A stretch of DNA of 64,000 bases from Clostridiales bacterium (lineage in GTDB: Bacteria > Bacillota > Clostridia > Oscillospirales > Acutalibacteraceae): contig JAIKWV010000005.1 in the NCBI GenBank assembly GCA_024684435.1, forward strand, positions 62,001-126,000, read 5' to 3'. The stretch's first letter is position 1; every line of letters begins with the position of its first letter. The notes beneath the pieces are model-generated. The model did not search any database. It saw only the letters and a list, made by a program, of their open reading frames with translations, and had not been told where the DNA came from. This document shows, one piece after another, positions 24,906-33,473 of the stretch. A program made the translations under genes and the position numbers.

Positions 24906-26408
24906 ATGACGACCATGTGGATCACGATCGCGGTATACATTGCTGTACTTGTATTTATTGCAATATATACCGGACGCAATTCAAAGAGCCTATCGGATTT
25001 TACGGTGGGCGGACGTAATGCGGGAGCCTGGCTCTCGGCCTTATCCTACGGAGCGGCTTATTTTTCAGCGGTAATGTTTGTGGGTTACGCCGGCAACACC
25101 GGATACAGTTTCGGTTTGTGGGGCATACTTGCCGGTTTGGGCAATGCAATTTTCGGCTCATGGCTCGCATGGAGAGTGCTTGCCCGCAGGACCCGTGACG
25201 TTGCTCATAGACTCAAGATCAAGACAATGCCTCAGTTTTTTGAACAGCGCTTTGAGAGCAGCGGGATAAAGATGTTTGCCTGCATAGTGATCTTCATTTT
25301 CCTTGTTCCTTATTCAGCGTCTGTTTATAAGGGATTAGCTTCTATTTCAAAGGTTTTGCTTAATATACCCGAAACTCCTTTTATGATCATAATCGCTTTG
25401 CTTGCGGTTTTGCTTCTTGTTTTCGGCGGTTACCTTGTTCAGTCCAGAGCTGACTTCGTACAGGGCATCATAATGATGTTTGGCGTTACGCTGCTTATAA
25501 TCTTTGTTGTCAGGAGCAAGCAGGTTGACGGACTTGCCGGTCTGAAAGAGTATGCGAAGAGTGCCGAGGGTTTGCCCAAGCTCACCGGAAGCAAATGGGT
25601 CTCCCTCATGGCAACCGTACTGATGACCAGCTTCGGGACTTGGGGACTGCCTCAGATGATCCAGAAATATTTTGGTATCAAGGATGACGCACAGGCGAAG
25701 AGAGGCATAACGATCTCCACACTGTTCGGTTTCCTTGTTGCGGTGGGCGGTTACTTCATTGGTTCCCTCTGCTACAGGTTTTATACCCAATCGGAAATGG
25801 ATGCCATGGGTAAGGACTACATCGTACCCAATATCCTCAAGGATTCCATGCTGCCTAACGTCCTGCTGGGCGTTGTACTGGTTCTTCTTATTGCCGCGTC
25901 GGTTTCCACACTTTGCTCGGTCACTTTGACCGCAAGCTCCACTTTGTCAATAGATTTTGTGAAGAGCATCAAAAAAGATTTCACTGACAAGAAAGCTACG
26001 TTATTGACAAAAATAATGTGCATACTTTTCATCATCGTTTCATATCTGGTCGCTAACAGCGATACGGCTATACTTGATATGATGAGCTATTCCTGGGGAA
26101 TTATTTCCGGCTCATTCCTTGCGCCATATGTACTTTCTCTGTACTATAAGGGTCTTAACAAGATCGGCGCGTGGGCTTCAATACTTACCGGTTTCTGCAT
26201 TGCGCTTGTTCCGGCGACTTGCAAGATCATGATAGACGCTGGATCGGTCAATGAGACTGTAAAAGACCTTGCGCTTAAGGGTCCGCTGTTTGCCTGTATA
26301 GCTATAGTTGCTTCTCTGATCGTCTGCGTAGCGGTCAGCGCTGCTACAAACAAGGGCAAGAAGATAGACAATGAATTCTTCTATAACGGCGTTATCGAGA
26401 ACGAATAA
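24906..26408 (+). CDS. sodium:solute symporter (SSS family)
   Basis: 500 residues with about 13 hydrophobic helices. The N-terminal DFTVGGRNAGAWLSALSYGAAYFSA segment and the later TWGLPQMIQKYFGIKDD region are SSS-family hallmarks shared with proline and pantothenate transporters. It imports an organic solute with Na+. The substrate is not certain. Its position just upstream of the aryl-pyruvate oxidation genes hints at an amino acid or organic acid, but a hairpin separates them, so that link is inference. Confidence 0.9.
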   Translation: MTTMWITIAVYIAVLVFIAIYTGRNSKSLSDFTVGGRNAGAWLSALSYGAAYFSAVMFVGYAGNTGYSFGLWGILAGLGNAIFGSWLAWRVLARRTRDVAHRLKIKTMPQFFEQRFESSGIKMFACIVIFIFLVPYSASVYKGLASISKVLLNIPETPFMIIIALLAVLLLVFGGYLVQSRADFVQGIIMMFGVTLLIIFVVRSKQVDGLAGLKEYAKSAEGLPKLTGSKWVSLMATVLMTSFGTWGLPQMIQKYFGIKDDAQAKRGITISTLFGFLVAVGGYFIGSLCYRFYTQSEMDAMGKDYIVPNILKDSMLPNVLLGVVLVLLIAASVSTLCSVTLTASSTLSIDFVKSIKKDFTDKKATLLTKIMCILFIIVSYLVANSDTAILDMMSYSWGIISGSFLAPYVLSLYYKGLNKIGAWASILTGFCIALVPATCKIMIDAGSVNETVKDLALKGPLFACIAIVASLIVCVAVSAATNKGKKIDNEFFYNGVIENE

Positions 26409-26422
26409 GATCATAAACCATA

Positions 26423-26460
26423 GAATTAAGGAAATGATGTTTTTGTCATTTCCTTAATTC
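26423..26460 (+). terminator. long perfect hairpin after the symporter gene
   Basis: 15-bp perfect stem (26423-26437 with 26446-26460), 8-base loop. The following U-run is weak, so termination may be partial and allow read-through into paaK. Confidence 0.65.
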
Positions 26461-26496
26461 TGCATTATATAATTAAATCAAGAAAGGATAAAAAAG

Positions 26497-27801
26497 ATGT
26501 TTTTTCAAAAAGAAATCGAAACAATGAACCGCAAGGACATGGAAGCTCTCCAGCTTGAACGCTTGAAATGGACGGTGGATTACTGCTACAAAAACGTTCC
26601 GTTCTACACAAAGCGTCTTGATGAGGCAGGGGTTACAGCTGACAAAATAAAGTCCCTTGAGGACATTAAATATATCCCCGTTACCACAAAGGCTGACTTA
26701 AGGGACAACTATCCCTTCGGTCTTTTTGCCAGACCAATGAAGGATATCGTCAGAATACACGCATCCTCCGGCACAACAGGCAAGCCTACGGTGGTGGGGT
26801 ACACAAAGCATGACATCGACGTATGGTCCGACTGCGTGGCGAGAATAGTCATGGCGGCGGGCGCTACGGCGGATGACATTGTGCAGATATCTTTCGGTTA
26901 CGGTATGTTCACCGGCGCTCTGGGTCTGCATTTCGGTCTTGAAAAGATCGGCGCCTCCGTTGTTCCCAACTCCAGCGGCAACACGGAAAAGGCTCTCATG
27001 TTCATGCGTGACTTCGGCACCACGGCTCTTGTTGCCACTCCGTCCTACGCTCTCTACATGAGCGAGGTCGCAAAGGAGCTTGACTATCCCATGAGCGACT
27101 ATAAGATCAGGCTTGGTCTTTTAGGCTCCGAGGGCTGTACCCCGGAGATGAGAACTCAGATAGAAAAGGCGTGGGGTCTCTTTGCAACGGACAACTACGG
27201 TATGAGCGAGCTTGTGGGACCCGGTGTTTCCGGCGAATGCGAGGAGCGCTGCGGACTGCATTTCAACGAGGACTATTTCTATCCCGAGATCGTCAACTCG
27301 GAAACCCTCGAACCCCTTGCGGAAGGCGAGACAGGCGAGCTTGTCGTCACCACACTCTGCAAGGAAGGCATACCCCTCTTAAGATACCGCACCCGTGACA
27401 TTACCCGCATCACATATGAGCCCTGCAAGTGCGGCAGAACATCGGCAAGGATGGATAAGGTCATCGGCAGGAGCGACGATATGCTCAAGATCAGGGGAGT
27501 AAACGTGTTCCCGTCCCAAATCGAAAGTACTCTTATCGGCAGCGATAAGATCGGTGCGAATTATCAGCTGGTGGTACGCAGAGAGGGCTTTGCGGATACC
27601 CTTGAGGTCAAGGTGGAACTTGTTGACGGGAGCATTCTTGAAAGCTATCAGGAGGTTGAAAAACTTCAGAACAGCCTTAAGCATAAATTGCAGACAGTAC
27701 TCGGCATACAGTGCAAGCTCAGCCTTGTTGAGCCCAAATCTCTGCAGAGATTTGCGGGCAAGGCGCAGAGAGTGCTTGATCTGAGAAACGAAAACAAATA
27801 A
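26497..27801 (+). CDS. paaK: phenylacetate--CoA ligase family protein
   Basis: 434 residues, normal for PaaK. Adenylate-forming enzyme linking aryl-acetates and CoA. The phosphate loop is HASSGTTGKPTVVGYT, later motifs are FATDNYGMSE, YRTRDI and GRSDDMLKIRGVNVFPSQIE, and the C-terminal lid domain is complete. AGAAAGGA precedes the ATG. Directly upstream of iorA-iorB, which make aryl-acetyl-CoA from aryl-pyruvates, so here it may run toward CoA release with ATP gain or activate imported aryl acids. The direction cannot be read from sequence. Confidence 0.93.
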   Translation: MFFQKEIETMNRKDMEALQLERLKWTVDYCYKNVPFYTKRLDEAGVTADKIKSLEDIKYIPVTTKADLRDNYPFGLFARPMKDIVRIHASSGTTGKPTVVGYTKHDIDVWSDCVARIVMAAGATADDIVQISFGYGMFTGALGLHFGLEKIGASVVPNSSGNTEKALMFMRDFGTTALVATPSYALYMSEVAKELDYPMSDYKIRLGLLGSEGCTPEMRTQIEKAWGLFATDNYGMSELVGPGVSGECEERCGLHFNEDYFYPEIVNSETLEPLAEGETGELVVTTLCKEGIPLLRYRTRDITRITYEPCKCGRTSARMDKVIGRSDDMLKIRGVNVFPSQIESTLIGSDKIGANYQLVVRREGFADTLEVKVELVDGSILESYQEVEKLQNSLKHKLQTVLGIQCKLSLVEPKSLQRFAGKAQRVLDLRNENK

Positions 27802-27827
27802 TTTCACGGAAAGGATTTTTGATATTT

Positions 27828-29564
27828 ATGAAAAAGCTTATGATAGGCAACGAGGCTGTTGCCCGTGGCTTATATGAAGCAGGCTGCAGGGTAGTTTCCA
27901 GCTATCCGGGAACCCCCAGCACCGAGGTCACCGAGTTTGCGGCGACCTACGATGATATATACTGCGAATGGGCGCCAAATGAGAAGGTCGCCATGGAGGT
28001 AGCCGCGGGCGCGGCTATCGCGGGGGCAAGATCCTTCTGCGGAATGAAGCATGTGGGCTTAAACGTTGCGGCTGACCCGTTATACACCGCGTCCTACACC
28101 GGAGTAAACGCTGGCATGGTAATTGTTGTGGCGGACGATCCGGGTATGCACTCCTCACAGAATGAGCAGGATTCAAGACACCACGCCATGGCTTCAAAGG
28201 TCATGATGCTGGAGCCTTCGGATTCGGAGGAATGTCTTGAATTCGCCAAGAAAGCCTATGAACTGTCGGAAAAATTCGACACCCCGGTCATCCTCAGACT
28301 TACCACAAGGATCGCCCATTCACGCAGTCTTGTTGAAGTGGGAGAGAGGGCAGATCCCGGATTAAAGGAATATACAAAGGATCCTCAGAAATACGTTATG
28401 ATGCCCGCTATGGCAAAGAAAAGACACGTTGTTGTTGAGGATAGGATAGCTGATCAGATCAAATGGGCTGAAAGCTGTGAATTAAATACGGTTGAGTATA
28501 ACGATACAAAGATAGGCGTTATTTCCTCAGGCATATGCTACGATTACGCTAAGGAAGCGTTGGGAGACAGGGCGTCATACCTGAAGCTCGGCTGCGTATA
28601 TCCGCTGCCTGTGGATATGATAAAAGCCTTTGCCGCTAAGTGCGACAAGGTTTACGTTATCGAAGAGCTTGACGATTTCATCGAGACCCACTGCAAAAAG
28701 AACGGCATTGACGTTATCGGCAAATCTGTATTTACATTGCAGGGCGAGTACTCACAAAGCCTTATTGCAAAGGTCATCCTCGGTGAGGAAAAGTCCGTAC
28801 TTTCAGCAGATGTCAGCGTTCCCGGACGTCCTCCGGTGCTTTGCCCCGGCTGTCCCCACAGAGGCTTGTTCTACGCTCTCAAGAAGCTGAAGGTCACCGT
28901 CAGCGGCGATATAGGCTGCTATACCCTGGGCGCTTTGGAACCTCTCGGAATGCTTGACACCTGTATCTGCATGGGCGCCTCTGTTTCGGCTCTCCACGGC
29001 AGAAACAAGGCGGACAGCTCAAACGCCAAGAAGTCCGTTGCGGTAATAGGCGATTCCACGTTCATACATTCCGGCATCACCGGTCTCATCAACATCGCGT
29101 ACAACAAGAGCGATTCCGTGGTTATCGTGCTGGATAACAGCATCACCGGCATGACCGGGCATCAGCAGAACCCCACAACGGGCTATACTATAAAGGGCGA
29201 TCCCACTTCGGCAGTCAGCCTTGAAAAACTTGCGGCGGCGGTGGGCATCAACCGCGTTGCGGTGGTCGATCCCTACGATCTTAAAACAACAGAGGAGACC
29301 ATCAAGGCGGAGCTTGAGGCTGACGGTCCCTCACTGATAATTTCCCGCCGTCCCTGCGCACTGCTCAAATATGTTAAGCACAATCCGCCCCTTACAGTGG
29401 ATACCGATAAATGTATCGGCTGTAAAATGTGCATGAAGATAGGCTGTCCCGCCATCAGCATAAAGGACGGAAAATCATGCATTGATTTCACCCAGTGCGT
29501 GGGCTGCGGAGTATGTACTCAGCTCTGCAAATTCGACGCCATCACATCAAAGGAGGGCAAGTGA
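27828..29564 (+). CDS. iorA: indolepyruvate:ferredoxin oxidoreductase, alpha subunit
   Basis: 578 residues from the ATG at 27828; a TTG three codons earlier is too close to the AAAGGA site. With IorB it oxidatively decarboxylates aryl-pyruvates from transaminated Trp, Phe and Tyr to aryl-acetyl-CoA, reducing ferredoxin. N-terminal pyrimidine-binding domain (SSYPGTPSTEVTE), central domain II, and a thiamine pyrophosphate domain with GDIGCYTLGA and GDSTFIHSG...LDNSITGMTGHQ. Two [4Fe-4S] motifs close the protein (CIGCKMCMKIGCP and CVGCGVCTQLCKF). Confidence 0.97.
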   Translation: MKKLMIGNEAVARGLYEAGCRVVSSYPGTPSTEVTEFAATYDDIYCEWAPNEKVAMEVAAGAAIAGARSFCGMKHVGLNVAADPLYTASYTGVNAGMVIVVADDPGMHSSQNEQDSRHHAMASKVMMLEPSDSEECLEFAKKAYELSEKFDTPVILRLTTRIAHSRSLVEVGERADPGLKEYTKDPQKYVMMPAMAKKRHVVVEDRIADQIKWAESCELNTVEYNDTKIGVISSGICYDYAKEALGDRASYLKLGCVYPLPVDMIKAFAAKCDKVYVIEELDDFIETHCKKNGIDVIGKSVFTLQGEYSQSLIAKVILGEEKSVLSADVSVPGRPPVLCPGCPHRGLFYALKKLKVTVSGDIGCYTLGALEPLGMLDTCICMGASVSALHGRNKADSSNAKKSVAVIGDSTFIHSGITGLINIAYNKSDSVVIVLDNSITGMTGHQQNPTTGYTIKGDPTSAVSLEKLAAAVGINRVAVVDPYDLKTTEETIKAELEADGPSLIISRRPCALLKYVKHNPPLTVDTDKCIGCKMCMKIGCPAISIKDGKSCIDFTQCVGCGVCTQLCKFDAITSKEGK

Positions 29565-29565
29565 T

Positions 29566-30138
29566 ATGTCTGTTAAAAGTATCATGATAGTCGGCGTGGG
29601 CGGACAGGGCACCCTGCTTGCCAGCCGTTTGCTTGGCAGTGTGCTTGTCACAAGAGGCTTTGACGTCAAGGTCTCAGAGGTACACGGCATGAGCCAGAGA
29701 GGCGGCTCCGTGGTCACCTATGTAAAGTACGGCGACAAGGTCTCTTCACCTATTATCGAAAAAGGCGAGGCCGATCTCATACTTGCATTTGAACAGCTTG
29801 AGGCTGCCCGCTGGCTCGGATTCCTTGATCCGAAAGGCAAAATAATAGTCAACACACAAAAAATAGATCCCATGCCCGTAGTTATCGGCAAGACCGAATA
29901 TCCGGAGGGCGTTATAGACGCGCTGAAAAGATCCGGAGCGGATATTACCGAGATAGACGCCCTTTCAATGGCTGTTGAGGCAGGTTCATCAAAGGCTGTA
30001 AACGTTGTGCTTATCGGCTCAATGGCAAAGCACATGGATATCCCCGTTGAGGTGTGGAAAAAGGCGATAGAAGAAACGGTCCCGCCCAAATTCCTTGAGA
30101 TGAACCTGAAGGCATTTGATCTGGGTTACAATGGATAA
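29566..30138 (+). CDS. iorB: indolepyruvate:ferredoxin oxidoreductase, beta subunit
   Basis: 190 residues. The start ATG at 29566 is 1 base after the iorA stop and has AAAGGAGGG upstream; an in-frame extension upstream lies inside iorA. This is the gamma-domain subunit of the 2-oxoacid oxidoreductase, which binds CoA and completes the active site. Typical motifs are IVGVGGQGTLLASRLLG near the N-terminus and EVHGMSQRGGSVVTYVKYG. Tightly coupled to iorA, consistent with a two-subunit complex. Confidence 0.96.
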   Translation: MSVKSIMIVGVGGQGTLLASRLLGSVLVTRGFDVKVSEVHGMSQRGGSVVTYVKYGDKVSSPIIEKGEADLILAFEQLEAARWLGFLDPKGKIIVNTQKIDPMPVVIGKTEYPEGVIDALKRSGADITEIDALSMAVEAGSSKAVNVVLIGSMAKHMDIPVEVWKKAIEETVPPKFLEMNLKAFDLGYNG

Positions 30139-30176
30139 AGCAAAGCTCTGAAATAACAATTTAAGGAGATATTATT

Positions 30177-30602
30177 ATGGCAATCAAGCAAATTTCTGTT
30201 TTTGTTGAGAATAAACCCGGCCGCCTTGCGGATATTACGGAATTACTGGCAAAGAACAATATCGACATCCGCGCCATTTCAATAGCCGACACCACCGATT
30301 TCGGCATACTCAGGCTCATAGTCAAAGACCCTGACGCTGTGGTAAATATCCTCAAAGAGGACGGCATGACCGTTTCCGCCACCGAGGTGCTGGGCGTGGC
30401 TATCCCCGACGTTCCCGGCGGTTTTGCAAAGGCTATCAGAATAATCACCGACAAGGGCATCAGCCTTGAATACGCCTATGCGTTCATCACCCCAAAGAGC
30501 GGCAGCGCCTATGTTATAATCAGGGTATCAGACATTGCTCTGGCGACTGAGGCTCTCAATGATGCGGGCATCAAGATCATTGAACAGAACGAGATATTCT
30601 GA
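30177..30602 (+). CDS. tandem ACT-domain protein
   Basis: 141 residues made of two ACT domains (about 3-68 and 72-140; the first opens with ISVFVENKPGRLADITELL). ACT domains bind amino acids and act as allosteric sensors; no catalytic domain is attached. It follows iorB by 38 bases behind AAGGAGA, a neighbourhood seen in clostridial ior operons. It probably senses an aromatic amino acid or related ligand for the pathway; that role is inferred. Confidence 0.9.
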   Translation: MAIKQISVFVENKPGRLADITELLAKNNIDIRAISIADTTDFGILRLIVKDPDAVVNILKEDGMTVSATEVLGVAIPDVPGGFAKAIRIITDKGISLEYAYAFITPKSGSAYVIIRVSDIALATEALNDAGIKIIEQNEIF

Positions 30603-30664
30603 TAGCTGTCCACATTGAATCACAGTGCGCAATTTTCACATTTTGATTTGTGACGGAGGTTATT

Positions 30665-31066
30665 ATGGAAGGAATAGAAAGAGTATATAAGTTCATTGAC
30701 GAAGTCAGGACATATTATTTGGCTACTGTCGAGGGAGATCAGCCCAGGTGCCGCCCATTCGGAACAGTTCTGCTTTATGACGGCAAACTGTATATCCAGA
30801 CCGGTAAGGTGAAGGACGTTTCCAAACAGCTTGCCGCCAACCCCAAGGCGGAGATCTGCGCCTTCAACGGCTCGGAGTGGCTTCGCGTCGCCGGTGAGCT
30901 GGTCAATGACGACAGCAGGGAAGTCAAGGTCGCCATGCTGGACAAAATGCCGGAGCTCAAAACCATGTACGATGCTGACGACGGCAACACCCAGGTGTTG
31001 TATTTCAGGAACGCCACGGCAACGTTCAGTTCTTTCACAAAAGCCCCGGAGATCATCAAATTATAA
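30665..31066 (+). CDS. pyridoxamine 5'-phosphate oxidase-family flavin-binding protein
   Basis: 133 residues from the ATG at 30665, 5 bases after GGAGG; a GTG at 30650 lies before that site. The split-barrel fold is recognisable from YYLATVEGDQPRCRPFGTVLLYDGKLYIQTG. Proteins of this short type usually bind FMN or F420 and often have no known substrate. It lacks the arginine-rich PLP end of true PdxH. Last gene before a strong terminator, probably cotranscribed with the ior genes. Confidence 0.85.
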   Translation: MEGIERVYKFIDEVRTYYLATVEGDQPRCRPFGTVLLYDGKLYIQTGKVKDVSKQLAANPKAEICAFNGSEWLRVAGELVNDDSREVKVAMLDKMPELKTMYDADDGNTQVLYFRNATATFSSFTKAPEIIKL

Positions 31067-31082
31067 AACAGTTTGAATAGTC

Positions 31083-31121
31083 ATCAACACCGATCGCAAT
31101 GCAGCGGTCGGTGTTGATTTT
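31083..31121 (+). terminator. terminator ending the paaK-ior unit
   Basis: 15-bp stem with one wobble (31083-31097 with 31104-31118), then a T-run. Beyond it, 31122-31263 holds no gene; it is AT-rich upstream sequence. Confidence 0.9.
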
Positions 31122-31263
31122 TGGCGATGATTTAAGGAACTGTATGTGCAGATCTGTGTACAAACGCATAAGGGAGCATTTTGCGTTGTTTGTATTATTT
31201 GTTTCGTAAATTGATGATTATACTTTAATTTTGTCATTAAAAGACAAATATATTATTTTTTAC

Positions 31264-31292
31264 TTGTAATTTAAGTCCATGCATTGTATAAT
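31264..31292 (+). promoter_or_regulatory. promoter for the Nudix fusion gene
   Basis: TTGTAA (31264-31269), 17-base spacer, TGTATAAT (-10 at 31287-31292). Confidence 0.6.
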
Positions 31293-31358
31293 TGTTGCAA
31301 GACTTGTGTGGATTTGTATGTAATACGCTATTCCACGGCAAAAGGGAGATTTACAAAA

Positions 31359-32099
31359 ATGCTTGGCAAATATATCAGAGTAAAGGTAACCAACCCTATT
31401 TTCTCTTTTAATTCTCAAAGGAATTTTGAATACGGACTCAACTATGGATCAATAGAGTCCGCTAAGCAGGGCGCGCAGAGATACAGCGGCGCTTACATAA
31501 TGGGCATCAGTCACCCGGTGCATAACTTTGACGGCAGGGTAATAGCCGTGGTAAAACGCAATGACGGCAGCGGCAGATTCCTTGTTGTTGCTCCAAAGAA
31601 GTCCCGATACATAAAGCGCGATATCACCGGCGCAATAGCCTTTGCTGAAAAGGAGAACGAATACAGTATCGACTGTCTTTATGAGTACTCCTGCGGAGCT
31701 GTGGTCTATCGTATAATAAACGGTGAATACAGATTTTTGCTTATAAAAAATAAGCGCAGCGCTCATTGGGGATTCCCGAAGGGTCATGTGGAAAACGATG
31801 AGACTCCGGAGGAAACGGCGAGGCGTGAGGTGCTGGAGGAGACCGGGCTGAACATTGAGCTTATCTCGGATTTTGAATCCCGCTCGGAGTACACTATTCA
31901 GGGCAAGGTCGAAAAGAGCGTTACTATCTTTTTGGCAAAGACCGCAGATACCCGTACTATCATACAGCGTGAAGAGATAGAGGATTATGTGTGGCTCAAC
32001 TACGACAAGGCGATAACTACGCTCAAGTTTGAAAACGACAGGAGCATACTCAGCAGCGCCTATGATTTTATGGTAGAAAAAGGGATCATCAGCAAATGA
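31359..32099 (+). CDS. Nudix hydrolase with N-terminal pyrophosphatase-like domain
   Basis: 246 residues from the ATG at 31359 behind AAAAGGGAG; a longer frame upstream overlaps the promoter. Residues 1-95 (MLGKYIRVKVTNPIFSFNSQ, LNYG, YIMGI, GRVIAVV) resemble a small clostridial domain often annotated as inorganic pyrophosphatase. Residues 105-240 are a Nudix domain with a complete Nudix box starting GHVENDETPEE and ending REVLEETGL. Such enzymes cleave dinucleoside polyphosphates or other nucleoside diphosphate derivatives; the WGFPKGH context is Ap4A-hydrolase-like. The role of the N-terminal domain is not established. Confidence 0.85.
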   Translation: MLGKYIRVKVTNPIFSFNSQRNFEYGLNYGSIESAKQGAQRYSGAYIMGISHPVHNFDGRVIAVVKRNDGSGRFLVVAPKKSRYIKRDITGAIAFAEKENEYSIDCLYEYSCGAVVYRIINGEYRFLLIKNKRSAHWGFPKGHVENDETPEETARREVLEETGLNIELISDFESRSEYTIQGKVEKSVTIFLAKTADTRTIIQREEIEDYVWLNYDKAITTLKFENDRSILSSAYDFMVEKGIISK

Positions 32100-32134
32100 T
32101 GATCCGGGCGGCAGATGGGAAGTGAGATATCTTA

Positions 32135-32623
32135 ATGGCTGACAGCATAATCAACACTTTGGTTGAATTTTTCAAAAACAAGATGCCGAATGAGCTGATT
32201 GTCTTTATTATATCTCTGTTCCCGGTATTGGAGCTGAGAGGCGGTCTTATCGCAGCAAGACTTCTGGACGTTGATCTTGTAAGAGCTTTTATAATATGCT
32301 ATATAGGCAATATGCTGCCTATACCGTTTATTCTGCTGTTTATACGAAGAATTTTTGCTTTTTTAAGGGACAAACGCGGATTTTCAAAGGTCATAGAAAA
32401 ACTTGAAATAAGAGCCATGAGAAAGAGCGAAAAGGTCAAGAAGCTGAGAAACTGGGGCCTTTTTGCTTTGGTAGCGATACCTCTGCCGGGGACCGGCGGA
32501 TGGACAGGAGCCCTGATCGCCGCCATTCTCGATATACGTATGCGTAAATCTCTGCCCATTATTGCCCTGGGCGTACTTACGGCGGGGATAATAGTTGCGG
32601 CTGTTTCCTACGGTATATTCTGA
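32135..32623 (+). CDS. small multidrug-export-family membrane protein (PF06695 type)
   Basis: 162 residues with about four hydrophobic segments. The paired motifs FPVLELRGGLIAARLL and VAIPLPGTGGWTGALIAAILDI are the signature of this family. The family name rests on limited evidence and the transported compound is unknown. It follows the Nudix gene by 35 bases and is convergent with tatD, whose stop lies 9 bases away. Confidence 0.88.
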   Translation: MADSIINTLVEFFKNKMPNELIVFIISLFPVLELRGGLIAARLLDVDLVRAFIICYIGNMLPIPFILLFIRRIFAFLRDKRGFSKVIEKLEIRAMRKSEKVKKLRNWGLFALVAIPLPGTGGWTGALIAAILDIRMRKSLPIIALGVLTAGIIVAAVSYGIF

Positions 32624-32632
32624 GCTGCAAGA

Positions 32633-33400
32633 TCATTTGATGTTGAACAGCGCCCTTGCGTTCTGCGCGGTAAGGTCAAGTATTTCCTGCGGAGCAGTAC
32701 CTCGAACAGAGGCGATAATTTCCGCGGCATAGGGTATCATAGAAGAATCACAACGGTTTCCTCGAAACGGAACGGGAGCCATATACGGACAGTCGGTTTC
32801 GATCAAAAGTCGCTGAGCGGGCACATAAGCTGCCACTTCAAGCGGCTTTTTTGCGTTCTTGAATGTGACAGCCCCTCCAAGTCCGATGTACATACCCAGA
32901 TCAATAACTTCCCTGGCGGTCTCCACACTGCCGGAAAAACAGTGTACCACGCCTTTTGGTCTGTATTTTTTCAGCAGGTTCATGGTGTCCTCGTGGGCTT
33001 CCCTGTCGTGGACGATTATGGGCATATCCAGTTCAAGTGACAGTTGTATCTGCCGTTCAAACCAGTCTCTCTGTACATCCCTCGGCGAAAAATCATAGTG
33101 GTAATCCAGTCCGATCTCACCTATTGCGACACATTTTTCCCTTTTCAGCATTTCCGTCAGCTTTGGGATATCATTGTCAAAAGATGCGCCTTCACATTCG
33201 TGAGGATGTATGCCGCAGGCGGCAAATATCCCTGCATATTTTTCGGAAAGGGCAAGAGCCTCAACGCTGCTTTTTATGTCACAACCGCATTCGATTATGC
33301 CCGTAACGCCGCCGCTGAACAGCGAATCAAGAACAGCGTATCTGTCTTCGCTGAATTTTTCGTCTGAGTAATGGGCGTGGCTGTCAAAAATATTATTCAT
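32633..33400 (-). CDS. tatD: TatD-family metal-dependent DNase
   Basis: 255 residues. Metal-dependent hydrolase of the amidohydrolase fold with 3'-5' exonuclease/DNase activity in characterised members. The first metal motif is DSHAHYSDEKF, followed by IGEIGLDYHYDFSP, FERQIQLSLELDMPIIVHDREA, VVHCFSG and the IETDCPYMAPVPFRG segment. Firmicutes commonly place it directly after metG; here a secreted-protein gene and a terminator intervene. Confidence 0.97.
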   Translation of the reverse strand: MNNIFDSHAHYSDEKFSEDRYAVLDSLFSGGVTGIIECGCDIKSSVEALALSEKYAGIFAACGIHPHECEGASFDNDIPKLTEMLKREKCVAIGEIGLDYHYDFSPRDVQRDWFERQIQLSLELDMPIIVHDREAHEDTMNLLKKYRPKGVVHCFSGSVETAREVIDLGMYIGLGGAVTFKNAKKPLEVAAYVPAQRLLIETDCPYMAPVPFRGNRCDSSMIPYAAEIIASVRGTAPQEILDLTAQNARALFNIK

Positions 33401-33431
33401 ATTGCGATCCTTCCGATGCTTATAAAATTAA

Positions 33432-33457
33432 GGAGGCATACCTTATGGTGTGCCTCC
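33432..33457 (-). terminator. terminator after the secreted-protein gene
   Basis: 11-bp stem with one wobble (33432-33442 with 33447-33457), 4-base loop; minus strand continues with TTAATTTTATA. Confidence 0.8.
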
Positions 33458-33473
33458 GATGGTTTATGTTGGC

